Shown one piece after another: positions 46,500 through 58,979 of a DNA stretch of 64,000 nt. The position numbers were made by a program, and so were the translations under genes. The notes beneath the pieces are model-generated. The model made no database searches, was not told where the DNA came from, and saw only the letters and a list, made by a program, of their open reading frames with translations. The DNA is from Hypericum androsaemum (lineage: Eukaryota; Streptophyta; Magnoliopsida; Malpighiales; Hypericaceae), in assembly GCA_963995505.1 (NCBI GenBank), contig OZ023195.1:2748109-2812108 (forward strand), read 5' to 3'. Position 1 is the stretch's first letter. Each line of letters starts with the position of its first letter.

Positions 46500-46994
46500 C
46501 GTCCTTGAGGTGTATCCGGTCAGTACATGTCAAAGGAGTTTGAGAATTATTGCTCAAACCATAGCTTAAAATATGAGAAGATAGTTCCAGGCACCCCACA
46601 GCACAATGGAGTTGCAGAGAGAATCAATAGAACCATTGTGGAGAAAGTGAGATGCATGCTCAAAATGGCCAACTTCCCTAAGCTGTTATGGGGAGAAGCG
46701 GTTCATACAGCGTGCTACCTAATCAACCGGTCTCCATCAGTTCTGCTGAACTATGACACCCCAGAGAGAGTATGGACTGGTAGAAGTACTTCCTACTCAC
46801 ATCTGAAGGTGTTCGGGTGCAAAGCTTTTGCACATGTACCAAGGGAGCAGAGACAAAAACTAGATGACAAAGCAATTCCCTGCATATTTCTTAGCTATGG
46901 AGAAGAAAGCTTTGGCTACAGACTGTGGGATCTAGAAAAGAAGAAAGTCATCAGAAGCAGAGATGTTGTGTTTCATGAAAATGAGAAATGTTAA
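46500..46994 (+). pseudogene. Tnt1-like integrase, C-terminal half
   Basis: Reads FENYCSNHSLKYEKIVPGTP, then QHNGVAERINRTIVEKV and LLWGEAVHTACYLINRSPS, then KVFGCKAFAHVP. The Glu of the DDE triad is in GVAERIN. The zinc-binding domain and both catalytic Asp residues lie in the deleted part. A stop ends the frame at 46992; further pol-linker sequence (47217-47456, EPESFEDVLEQEDKAGW) is in another ORF. Confidence 0.8.
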
Positions 46995-48290
46995 ACCCCA
47001 GCAATAACAGAGGCAATGATAGAGGCTGGTGGTATAATTGATTTAGCACCAGAATCTTCTCCAATGACCACTGATGGAGAAGATATAGATCAATCTTTTT
47101 GGGAGGGTGCTGAATCATAAGAGAATTATCATCAGTGGGAGCAAACCTCTAAGGCCGGCGAAGTAACCTCGGAATCTCAGGCGGACGAGCAACTCAGAAG
47201 GTCAACAAGAGAAAGGATGTTGTCAACCAGGTACTCCACTTCTGAGTATATTCTTGTCACTAGTGAGGGGGAGCCAGAGAGCTTTGAAGATGTCCTGGAG
47301 CAGGAGGACAAAGCTGGGTGGATGAAGGCTATGCATGAGGAAATGAGTTATTTAAGAAAAAACTGTACTTATGAGCTACCTGAAGGCATGAAGGCCTTGA
47401 TGAACAAATGGTATACAAGCCGAAATGGGATGGCGAGTCCTTCAGTCCGTGCTTAATCCAAATCGGCATTTTGGCGATTAATACTTAATAGATTGTCATC
47501 AGATATTATAAAACAGATAGTAGATTTGTTTTAGCAGATAGTAAATTGAGTTTGGTAAACCAAAATAGCAAATTCAATTTAATAATTATATATATTGTTA
47601 AATTTATTATTAATTTTAAAATTAAGCTTATATAAAATAATCTAAATTGTTAATTTTACGATTTAAGATACAACATTTTTTTATAATTTAAATAATATTT
47701 TGATAAAAAGGTTAAATCATTAAATTTACTAATTTTTCAATTGATTGAAGATAAACAACAAAAATATAATCATAATATTTTCTTTTTAAGTGTACTTTAG
47801 TATCATCAATTGGAGAAGTTTATTTTTAAGAGATGTTAGTTTTGTAAAAAAAAAAATCAATGTTTTCTTTCATCCAAACGTAACAAATTAATAATTACAT
47901 CGTAATCTAATTTTAAATAGAAGTTAGAATAAAATATTATAAGATTTGGTTAGTTGAATTGTAAGAACTGTATAAACCTAAATGTTAAATTATTAAAACC
48001 TGGGGAGCATAAGGAAAATTGCCACCAAACCCTAGTCGCTTAAGGAGGAATTAGGGTCTTAGGCTGTAAATTAGCTTTAAATACAAGCTCGTCGTTTTCC
48101 TTTCCTCCTCCTAAAGGTACCCACGAAATTCCTCTACTGTGTGAAGGTGAGGAGAACATTCAGACCGAGGAGGTGGGCGAGACCTTAAGAGACTCGCTAG
48201 GGAAAGAGGGTAAGCTCGTACCCCCCTTCATCTGATTTGTGTGTATTGATGGGAAGACTCGCAAATTTGTTTCTCAAAAGGTGGTCAAGA

Positions 48291-49460
48291 TGTTGGAAAA
48301 GCTTGAATGAAAATTCAATGCAAAGCCCAAAGTGGAAAGGCCCAAAGTAGGAGGCCCAAAAGGGAAATGAAAAGTGCAATCCCACATTGGAAAGTGGCAC
48401 CAACTTTTCCTAGTTCATAAGGAGAAACTCCTTGTTAGCTAGGAAATAAGTTGACCACCTGGAAGGATAGCCAACTCGAACCGCGGCGAGGATGGTGCGC
48501 AGCACCATCCGAGCACGAGCATGCGCACGTGCGTGTGCATGTGCGCATGGCGCATTGGACGCAGGTCGCAATGGGCACTTTGTGGCGCACTTGGCACTTC
48601 GAAGGGCCAGAACATCCCGAAAATTTCCAGACGGCCGAAGGGCTGCGAGCAATCCATGAAGGGACGCAAAGAGACTGGAGCAATCTGCCTAGCGAAGGGA
48701 CATCTCTGAAGAGCCACGAGCGATCTGGCTGCCTACCTGAGTCGCATCTCTTCGGAAGTGCCTCGTGCCCCTTCGGAGTGCCTGCCTGCCACTCTTCCAG
48801 CGCCTATAAATAGGCCTCTCCCCCTCATTTCCAAATCACCCCGAACACTCAATGCATAAGCATTCGTTAGCAATAGTCGTTCTTCTCTCTCCCTCTCTCA
48901 GAAAAATCTGAATTTCCAAGGTTCGCCTGAAGCTTCGAGGGTCATTATGCTACGAGGGCCAGAACATCCCGAAAATTTCCAGACGGCCGAAGGGCTGCGA
49001 GCAATCCATGAAGGGACGCAAAGAGACTGGAGCAATCTGCCTAGCGAAGGGACATCTCTGAAGAGCCACGAGCGATCTGGCTGCCTACCTGAGTCGCATC
49101 TCTTCGGAAGTGCCTCGTGCCCCTTCGGAGTGCCTGCCTGCCACTCTTCCAGCGCCTATAAATAGGCCTCTCCCCCTCATTTCCAAATCACCCCGAACAC
49201 TCAATGCATAAGCATTCGTTAGCAATAGTCGTTCTTCTCTCTCCCTCTCTCAGAAAGTTCTGAATTTCCAAGGTTCGCCTGAAGCTTCGAGGGTCATTAT
49301 GCTACGAACTCGGAAGCAGCCTAGTCGTTGTATCTTGGAGATGATTGCCGTAGCCCGTAAGCACTGAATACGGGGCAATCTCGTCTTACGGAGAAAGAGT
49401 TCAACTCTTGCCTCGACTAATAAAGATCCTAATCAAGTACACCACCTCCGACGGACAACA
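48291..49460 (+). repeat. 5' LTR with internal 352-bp duplication
   Basis: TGTTGG...CAACA, 1170 bp. Bases 48604-48955 are repeated at 48956-49307 with few changes. Each unit carries the TATA box CCTATAAATAGGCC (48805 and 49157) and a CT-rich start-site region. The 5' part contains GCGCACGTGCGTGTGCATGTGCGC, rich in CACGTG-type palindromes. Without the duplication the LTR would be 818 bp. Confidence 0.92.
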
Positions 49461-49489
49461 ATCGTAAGACAAGATTTGTGTACTTGAAG

Positions 49490-50345
49490 ATGGCATCAAC
49501 AAGCTCGGCACCAGTGCCAGCGATCCCGAGAACTGTCCACGCCGAAAGGCCGGCCAAGTTCAACGGTACCGAGTTCAAGAGATGGCGACAAAAGATGCTG
49601 TTCTACCTGACGACGCTCAACCTGGTCCGATTCTTGAAGGAAGAGGCTCCAAAGGTGGCGGAAAATGAGGCTGATCAACAGAAGATCAACGCCCTCGATG
49701 CATGGAGTCATAGCGACTTCCTATGTCGTAACTATGTTCTGAATGGACTAGACGACACCCTTTATAATGTCTATGCAGGTTTCAAGACCGCAAAAGAATT
49801 GTGGGACTCCTTGGAGAAGAAGTACAAAATGGAGGATGCCGGCTTGAAGAAATTCATCGTCGGACGATTCCTCGACTTCAAGATGATCGACTCCAAGAAG
49901 GTGATAGACCAAGTGCAAGAGTTGTAACTAATCGTACATGAGATCCATGCTGAAGGAATGCAACTCAGCGAATCCTTCCAAGTGGCTGCTCTGATCGACA
50001 AGCTACCTCCTCTGTAGAAGGACTTCAAAAACTACCTCAAGCATAAGAGGAAGGACATGGGGCTGGAAGACCTGATCGTGAGACTAAGGATCGAGGAAGA
50101 CAACCGAAAGTCTGAAGTCAAGATCGGAAGGACCAACTCCGAAGCTAAGGTACACCTCGTCGAAGGTGGTACTGGCAAGAAGAGGAAGAAGCCCGGGAAT
50201 AAGCAGGAGAAGCAGGAGCCACAGCCAAAGAAAGCTAAGAAGATCAAGGGCAATTGCTACAACTGCGACAAACCCGGTCACATGGCAAAAGATTATCGCC
50301 TGTCAAAGAGGGACGATCGTGAGAAGGTAAATCTGGCCAAAGACC
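49490..50345 (+). pseudogene. Copia gag with zinc knuckle
   Basis: The ATG at 49490 starts [13 protein letters not shown] and runs to a TAA at 49925, where the related gag at 40.5 kb has CAA. A second stop, TAG at 50015, stands where the relative has TGG. The frame then carries a zinc knuckle [14 protein letters not shown], in which the last Cys is Tyr. All three lesions are C-to-T or G-to-A changes. Confidence 0.88.
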
Positions 50346-51680
50346 TGTCTGAGCTAGACTTATCCGCCGTGGTGTTTGAAGCCAATCTGGTGGATAACCC
50401 AAGAGAGTGGTTCATAGACACAGGGGCAACCCGACACATTTGTTCAGACAAGGAGATGTTTTTGACCTACATTCTGATCAACGGACGAAAGTTGTTTATG
50501 GGTAACTCCTCGAATTCACCCGTAGTTAGAATAGGCCAGGTGGTGCTGAAGCTGACCTCCGGAAAAGAGCTGACCCTCAAGGATGTGCTGCATGTCTCAG
50601 ACATTCGTAAGAATTTAGTATCTGGCTCACTGTTGAGCAAAGCTGGGATGAAACTAGTATTCGAGGCCGATAGGTTTGTTCTGACCAAGGCCGGTGCTTT
50701 TGTAGGAAAAGGTTACCTCGAGAGGGGGCTCTTCAAGATGAATGTAATAACTGTAAAACACGCCTTTAATGGCCCTAATAAAGTTATCAATTCTTTTCAT
50801 TTGGCTGAGTGTTCTAACTTATGGCATGATAGATTAGGACACGTAAATTTAAGTTCACTAAGAAAGTTAGTAAGTTTAAATTTATTGCCTAAAATAGAGT
50901 TTGATCCAAACAATAAATGTGAAGTATGTGTAGAGGCAAAAATGACCAAAGCACCTTTTCATTCAGTAGAAAGAAGTACTACACCTTTAGAGTTAATTCA
51001 TACTGACATATGCGATATGAAACAAGTGCAAACTAGAGGTGGGAAAAAATATTTCATCACGTTTATTGACGATTGCACGAGGTACTGTTATGTACACCTC
51101 TTGAAAGGAAAAGACGAAGCTCTAGAAGCTTTCAAGAGTTATAAGAATGAAGTTGAAAATCAACTTAGCACTAAAATCAAAATGATTCAAAGTGATAGAG
51201 GAGGAGAATATGTAGCTCCGTTTGAGGAATTCTGCCAACAAAATGGCATTATTCATCAGACAACAGCTCCATACTCACCTCAATCAAATGGCGTAGCTGA
51301 ACGCAAGAATCAAACTCTTAAGGAGATGATGAACGCTATGTTGATTAGCTCGGGCTTACCACAGAACTTGTGGGGGGAAGCTGTGCTATCAGCTAATCAT
51401 ATTCTAAACAAATTGCCGCACAAGAAAAGGGACAAAATCCCATATGAACTATGGAAAGGGGAAAGCCTTCCTACGGTTACCTTAAAGTGTGGGGGTGCCT
51501 AGCCAAGGTAGAAATACCTCCGCCTAAAATGGTGAGAATAGGACCCAAGACCGTCGACTGCATCTTTATCGGATATGCTCACAACAGTAGCGCATACCGA
51601 TTTCTAGTGCACAAGTCTGAAAACTCTGAAATTAACGAGGGAATGGTCATGGAATGGTCATGGAATCAAGGAATGTAACA
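50346..51680 (+). pseudogene. Copia protease and integrase
   Basis: Protease motif [12 protein letters not shown], then the pre-integrase zinc region [11 protein letters not shown] with CEVCVEAKM, then integrase with [14 protein letters not shown] and NGVAERKN, giving the D, D and E of the DDE triad. Up to 51502 one ORF is open. Near 51460 the frame shifts so that [12 protein letters not shown] is read in another frame, and a 13-bp repeat (GGTCATGGAATGG) at about 51644 adds a second disruption. Confidence 0.9.
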
Positions 51681-51838
51681 TTCTTTGAGAATATCTTTCC
51701 TAAAAAGGAAATGAAAGAAGTAAGCTCAAATAAAAGAAGTTATGAAGCTACTCAAGACTCTGATCAAGGTTTGAGGAACCTAGACGGAGTAAGAGGACCA
51801 AAATAGCCAAGTCGTTTGGTCCAGATTTTCTAAACTAT

Positions 51839-53391
51839 ATGTTAGAAAATGAACCTAGGACAGTCCAAGAGGCATTATCTAGTCCGGATGTTCCTCTCTG
51901 GAAAGAAGCTATCAACAGTGAGATAGAATCCATCATGCAAAACCACACATGGAAAATTATGGATCTTCCACGAGGTTGCAAACCTTTAGGTTGCAAGTGG
52001 ATCCTTAAAAGGAAATACAAAGCTGATGGATCAATCGACAAGTACAAAGCTCGGTTGGTAGCTAAAGGGTTCAAACAGAAGGAAGGATATGATTTCTTTG
52101 ACACGTATTCGCCGGTCACAAGAATCACATCCATTAGAGTGATCATAGCTATCGCAGCACTCTATAATCTCGAGATACATCAGATGGATGTAAAAACAGC
52201 TTTCCTAAATGGAGAACTGGAAGAGAAAATATATATGGAACAACCAGAAGGGTTTGTTGCCCCCGGACAAGAACATAAAGTGTGCAAGCTGGTCAAGTCA
52301 CTATACGGGCTAAAACAGGCGCCGAAACAGTGGCATGAGAAATTTGACAGGACAATGATGTCAAATGGCTTTAAGATCAACGAGTGTGATAAATATGTAT
52401 ACATTAAAGGCACGCCTGATGCTTACGTGATTGTATGTCTGTATGTAGACGACATGCTAATCACGGGAAGCAGTAATGATCTTATTATAAAAACTAAGAA
52501 CATGTTAAAGAATAACTTTGACATGAAAGATATGGGTCTAGCTGACGTCATACTGGGGATTAAAATCTCTAGGACGACTGAAGGAATTGTCTTGTCACAA
52601 TCTGACTACGTTGAGAATGTACTCAAGAAATTCGATGCTTTTGACAAACCTCCGGCTAAGACTCCGGTAGACCTGAGTCTACACTTGGCTAAGAACAGAG
52701 GTGATCCAATATCTCAACTGAAATATGCAAAGATTATCGGGAGTCTAATGTACTTAAGAAATTGTACACGCCCTGATATTGTATACTCAATTAGCAAGCT
52801 TAGTAGATTCACGAGCAATCCAGGACCATACCACTGGCTAGCTTTGGAAAGAGTTCTAAAGTATTTAAAACATACCATGAACCATGGCATACTTTATACT
52901 AGGTATCCAGCTGAATTGGAAGGATACAGTGATGCGAATTGGATATCGGACACTAAAGACTCCAAATCTACTAGTGGTTATGTGTTCACCATAGGTGGAG
53001 GAGCTGTGTCCTAGAAATCCTCTAAACAAACGTGCATAACTCGATCCACCATGAAATCTGAGTTTATAGCAGTAGATAAAGCTAGAGAAGAAGCTGAATG
53101 GCTCAGAAACTTCCTAGAGGATATTCTGTGTTGGAACAAGCCTGTGCCCCCTGTATTGATACATTGTGATAGCATGTCTGCAATCGGGAGAGCACAAAGT
53201 ACTATGTACAACGGTAAGTCTCGACATATCCGTAGGAGACATAACACCGTTAGACAATTGATCTCAAGTAGAATAATAACCATTGATTATGTGAAGTCCA
53301 AGGATAACATAGCTGATCCTTTGACGAAAGGAATCAACAGAGATCAAATGTACAACGCAGTAAGGGGAATGGGGTTAAAACCCACATATTA
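51839..53391 (+). pseudogene. Copia reverse transcriptase and RNase H
   Basis: RT landmarks are [23 protein letters not shown], the catalytic metal ligand in [22 protein letters not shown] and YVDDM. RNase H follows with YSDANWISD and DSMSAI. A TAG at 53012 interrupts a conserved Trp of the AVSWKSSKQ motif (TGG to TAG), and the rest continues to a stop at 53390. All RT active-site residues remain. Confidence 0.93.
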
Positions 53392-53928
53392 AAGAACGTT
53401 CATAGCGGTAACTCAACCATAATGAGTGGAGATCCCACAAACTTGGTTTAATGAGACAACTAAGTTATGGATGGTTCAGAAGATTACTTGGAACCCATCC
53501 CATTCTCAGAAGTTGCCCAAGTGCGAACCTGCAGAGGTGTGGTAAGGTTAAGCGTCTACGCTTTTAATGATTCCTATACCAGAAAAAGGTGGAGTATGGC
53601 AGGATACTCTTAATAGGAGATCACTTATATAAGTGTGAAGTGAGGCCGCTTCAAATGGAAAAACACTTATGAATCCAAGATAAGGTCCATGGCTGAAACG
53701 GACACAACGTGAGAATCAAAGGATATTAGAGATATCATTATGTAAATGTTATTGTCTTGGTTTACATAAAAAAGCTGACCAGTTCAAGACATCACGTTCA
53801 CTGAGCAGCAAGTAAATCTGATAATATCTTACTAGAGAAGGTTCAAAGTCGTAAGCTACCTATCTCGATACAATGATATTTCGTTGGAACTTTTCTTAAA
53901 AGTGTCAGCATGCATTAATCATCATTCA

Positions 53929-53938
53929 TGTGGGGGAT
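53929..53938 (+). promoter_or_regulatory. Polypurine tract before the 3' LTR
   Basis: TGTGGGGGAT directly precedes TGTTGG of the 3' LTR; a second copy (GTAGGGGAT) lies at about 54251. Confidence 0.75.
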
Positions 53939-54797
53939 TGTTGGAAAAGCTTGAATGAAAATTCAATGCAAAGCCCAAAGTGGAAAGGCCCAAAGTGGAA
54001 AGGCCCAAAGTGGGAGGCCCAAAAGGGAAATGGAAAGTGCAATCCCACATTAGAAAGTGGCACCAACTTTTTCTAGTTTATAAGGAGAAACTCCTTGTTA
54101 GCTAGGAAATAAATTGACCACCTGGAAGGATAGCCAACTCGGACTGCGGCGAGGATCGTGCACAGCACCATCCGAGCACGAGCACGAGCACGAGAACGAG
54201 CATAAGCACGAGCATGAAAAGTGTCAGCATGCATTAGACATCATTCATGTAGGGGATTGTTGGAAAAACTTGAATAAAAATTCAATGCAAAGCCCAAAGT
54301 GGAAAGGCCCAAAGTGGGAGGCCAATAAGGAAAATAGAAAGTGCAATCCCACATTGGAAAGTGGCACCAACTTTTTCTAGTTTATAAGGAGAAACTCCTT
54401 GTTAGCTAGGAAATAAGTTGGACGCAGGTCGCAATGGACGCTTTGTGGCGCACTTGACACTTCGGAGTGCCTGCCTGCCACTCTTCCAGCGCCTATAAAT
54501 AGGCCTCTCTCCCTCATTTGCAAATCACCCTGAACACTCATTACATAAGCATTCGTTAGCAATAGTCGTTCTTCTCTCTCCCTCTCTCAGAAAGTTCCGA
54601 ATTTCCAAGGTTCGCCTGAAGCTTCGAGGGTCGTTGTGCTACGAACTCGGAAGCAGCCTAGTCGTTGTATCTTGGGGACGATTGCCGCAGTCCGTAAGCA
54701 CTGAATACGGGGCAATCTCGTCTTACGGAGAAAGAGTCCAACTCTTGCCTCGACTAATAAAGATCCTAATCAAGTACACCACCTCCGACAGACAACA
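53939..54797 (+). repeat. Doubled and deleted 3' LTR
   Basis: A first LTR copy starts at 53939 and breaks off at about 54216 within a GAGCACGAGCACGAG array. Then the polypurine tract region (GTGTCAGCATGCATTA) is repeated, and a second copy starts at 54260 and runs to 54797. The second copy lacks about 165 bp near its GGACGCAGG junction and about 165 bp before GTGCCTGCCTGCC relative to the 5' LTR, and has a single TATA box (54494). Confidence 0.85.
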
Positions 54798-55779
54798 CAA
54801 GACAATCCGACAAATAGAGGATCCACGGGGGAACGAGCCGAGGAACTAAGGATCAACGAGGGTAAGTGTCATCCTCGTCATTCTTGCTCTCGACCCTAAC
54901 TAGGTCGCTCTCCGAATTAACTCAGATCTGTGTATAGGGCTGTAGGGTAACGTCGGATTAGAGATCGAGATTAAGGGCAACATGAGGTAAATGGATTTTG
55001 TCAGAATAAGCTTGATTCTGCGTTATATAATAATATGTTCTGTGGGTTGTTAATTTCACTGATAATTCTGTCCGAATATGGCTTGTTGTGTTTTGTTCTA
55101 ACATGCGGGATTGTCTCGTACCTATTGGGCCCCGTGGTTTGCACATATCGCCTGAGGGCCTACCGGGTAATCCTAAGGTATGTGTGATCGAAAAGACGGG
55201 GAGTACGTAGACTATTTGGACTCGTGGAGGCGATACCCTTCCGTCTATTAGGCCGGCCTCGCGGAAACGGAGAGTATTTATCTGTGCCCCACGAAGATCC
55301 CGATATGAATTTTGTGGACTCCGGAGCTCCTTATTGTAAATGATCTGTTGTGGTTAATCTATTCTTTGCGGCGAATCCGTGTTTTTGGCTATGTTTGTGC
55401 GCGACCTATATACTGTTTTAGGTGTTTTCCACTTGCAGAGTTTACGACTCACCACAATTGTCTCCACAATTGTCTCGTATGTGCTTACAGATTCTGAGGT
55501 ATCGGATCGAGAGTAGGGAGCGTAAAGGGAGCTGCGTACGCTTTGGGGATTTCTTTAATAAAGATTCGGAATTTTGATCTTTCCGATTTTCTATTTGGCT
55601 TTGAATATTTAAAACCTTGTCGGGATTTTTGTATGATTTTACATCTGGAAAGTTGGATTTTATTTAAATTAATGTTGGTGCCGTGACATGAATAGAATAT
55701 TTGATATTTCAATTAACTACCCAGCAAAATAATACTAAATTTTTTATATTAGTTAGTAATCAAGTTACACTACTAGGAT

Positions 55780-56200
55780 CCAATTCCCTCAATTCATGTA
55801 CACCTTGTACTGTCATACCAAATAAGATACAAATAAAAGACATATATTTTTAATTTTTTTTAATGTGCACCGATGATTAACTAAATGAAAGTTGACTATT
55901 TTTCAAATTACCCTAACAACAATCTTCAAATCACAGGTTATCTTGCTGATCATTTTATGGTTAAAACTCAACCGTTGTCATCAGGTTATACATATTTTAT
56001 TTTCTCAAACAGAAAAGACAAACACCACATTTCAAAATTTTCATTTCGATTTAAAAAGAATTAGTCGACATAAATATCTAGTGACAAATTATAAAAAACG
56101 TCGAAGGCAAATTATCAAAACACCTAAAAGGCAAATTATCACATGATCAGGGAGGGGCAAAATCGTCTCTTCCATTAAAATCCGCCATAAATATTACCCT
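55780..56200. other. Spacer upstream of RPS28, no gene
   Basis: AT-rich; the RPS28 promoter is expected toward 56200. Confidence 0.4.
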
Positions 56201-56214
56201 AAAATCGATCCCTC

Positions 56215-57383
<1,169 letters not shown>

Positions 57384-57758
57384 TTGATTTAAATCCCAGT
57401 GATGTTGCTAAGTTAATTGGTTACTGCGTCTCCTGAGATTTTGGCTACTCCTATACATGCACCGTTAGCTCTTGCCGTGAGTTTTGGTTTTATGTATCGG
57501 ATCCGTCGAGAAATTTTTTCCCCGGAGAAGACTCTTCTTGAAGTGCTACTTGCTGCTTGATTTTTTCTGGTTTAACCATTCATTATCCGAATTTTCATTA
57601 GGCTGATTAATCAAAGTTGTTCCATATCGAAACATTATTTACCATTCATAGGAAAATACTTAGTATGGGCTTGGATACCTAACCGCAGAAATATTTTTTC
57701 CAATGATGTTATCGGACTCGAACCAATTAGTATCCGGGTATGGAATGCTAAAAAAAGA

Positions 57759-58878
57759 GAGTCAAATTATCCCCTAGTCCCTGGTGTTTGGTTATTCTCC
57801 CCTTCGGGTTCCTGCATTTCAAAAACTTATTTTGCCGTCCCCCGACTTTTATTTTAGAAACTCTCGGGTCCCTGGTGCCGGAATATTCCATATTCTCCGG
57901 CGATAATCCACCTGAAAAGTCTAAAATGCCCCCCTCTGTTAATTTTTTACCCCGGCTCAGTATAAAAAATGTTTTCCTTACCTCCAAATTAACCCACCCC
58001 CAACTTTTCACCTTCTTCCCTGACCTCGAGATCCTCTTCTCCATCTTCGTCCATTTCTCTTCGACTTTCCCCTTCGCCCATTCCTCTTCTCCATCTTCGC
58101 CATTCCTCTCCTAATTTTTCGGGTTCGAACATCTGGGTTTGGGTTTTTTCAAATTCTAAGGTTTCAGGAGCTGCCTAGGGTTCGTTCCAAGAGCTGGACC
58201 ATGTCATCCTCCAATTCTTACTCGAGCGACGAAGGGTTGAGGTACATGAATATTGAGTGTAGTTGTCGTGCCCGTGCCTTGGTGAAGATAGCCGAAACCG
58301 AAAAGAATAGGGGTCGGTTATTTTATTGTTGCGCGAAGAACACTTGTGGGTGGATTGGATGGTGTTTGCCACGGGAAGCCTCTCGGTGTTATCGTCACCC
58401 AAATGTGGAGCCAAAGCAACAACGAAGAATTGAAGATGATGAATTGGTGCTGCAAGAGTTGAAGACACTGAAGAAGATGTTGAAGGAGCAAGCTGAATCT
58501 GCAATGTTAATAAAGAAACTAGTGGTTGTTTTGATTATCTGCAACATTGTCATCTATTGGGCGAAGGGGAAAGTCGAAGAGAAATGGACGAAGATGGAGA
58601 AAAGGATCTCGAGGTCAGGGAAGAAGGTGAAAAGTTGGGGGTGGGTTAATTTGTAGGTAAGGAAAACATTTTTTATACTGAGCTGGGGTAAAAAATTAAC
58701 AAAGGGGGGCATTTTAGACTTTTCAGGTAGATTATCGCCGGAGAATATGGAATATTTCGGCACCAGAGACCCGAGAGTTTCTAAAATCAAAGTCGGGGGA
58801 CGGCAAAATAAGTTTTTGAAATGCAGGGACCCGAGGGGGAGGATGACCAAACACCAGGGATTAGAAAGTAATTTGCCC
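57759..58878. mobile_element. Mutator-like element carrying a GRF zinc-finger ORF
   Basis: The arms are inverted over about 300 bp: GTCAAATTATCCCCTAGTCC on the left, and on the right its counterpart ending AGTAATTTGCCC. Both contain CTCGGGTCCCTGGTGCCGGA-like sequence and ATTCTCCGGCGATAAT. The flanking 9-mers AAAAAAAGA and AAAAAATAA agree at seven positions. The ORF between them and its last third lie partly in the right arm. Confidence 0.78.
58201..58656 (+). CDS. GRF-type zinc finger protein with C-terminal membrane segment
   Basis: This 151-residue intact ORF has the pattern of plant GRF-type zinc-finger proteins: CSCRARALVKIAETEKNRGR, FYCCAKNTCGWIGW (Cys pattern CxC...C...C, with GR-FY-C as in the GRF consensus). 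A Glu/Lys-rich helix follows (LVLQELKTLKKMLKEQ), then a hydrophobic segment (LVVVLIICNIVIYW). GRF domains bind single-stranded nucleic acid in APE2 and TOP3A; the small plant proteins have no established role. The final about 33 codons are read from the element's right inverted arm, so the C-terminus is transposon-derived. Whether it is expressed is unknown. Confidence 0.7.
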   Translation: MSSSNSYSSDEGLRYMNIECSCRARALVKIAETEKNRGRLFYCCAKNTCGWIGWCLPREASRCYRHPNVEPKQQRRIEDDELVLQELKTLKKMLKEQAESAMLIKKLVVVLIICNIVIYWAKGKVEEKWTKMEKRISRSGKKVKSWGWVNL

Positions 58879-58979
58879 AAAAAATAACCGCGCGCTAGGC
58901 CGTAAAAAACACGGGCCCGTTCCTCCTCTTCAACCCGCCTTCGCACCCCAAAATCTAGGGTTTATAGTTCGCCGGAGAC

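Larger units (their letters stand above)
44806..47456 (+). mobile_element. Tnt1-like Copia element, 3' half missing
   Basis: 5' LTR 44806-45414 (TGATGGGG...CCCAACA) with a TATA box (GGCTATAAAAGGG, about 45003) is followed by a perfect 12-bp initiator-Met tRNA primer site TGGTATCAGAGC (45417-45428). Gag, protease and part of integrase follow. The element stops at about 47456, in the region just before reverse transcriptase; no RT, RNase H or 3' LTR is present, and unrelated repeat DNA begins. An internal deletion also removed the first half of integrase. Confidence 0.85.
48291..54797 (+). mobile_element. Ty1/Copia element, nearly full length, defective
   Basis: It begins TGTTGG and ends CAACA, with CAAGA duplicated at 48286-48290 and 54798-54802, inside the solo LTR. 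Order is LTR, gag, protease, integrase, reverse transcriptase, RNase H, LTR, as in Copia elements. Several stops and frameshifts are present. No typical tRNA primer site is seen after the 5' LTR (the next bases are ATCGTAAGAC); the related fragment at 40106 shows the same sequence there, so the family may use another primer or both copies lack it. Confidence 0.92.
47960..55688. mobile_element. Solo LTR (about 1.2 kb) split by a Copia element
   Basis: Left part 47960-48290 starts TGTAAGAACTG; right part 54803-55688 ends GGTGCCGTGACA. TGAAT is duplicated at 47955-47959 and 55689-55693, and the empty site is visible in the paralogous repeat at 35978-35986 (GTTGAATAGAATATTTG). There is no internal region, so this is one LTR left by recombination. 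It contains a TTTAAATACAAG TATA-like motif at about 48076. The parent superfamily cannot be told from an LTR alone. Confidence 0.85.
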
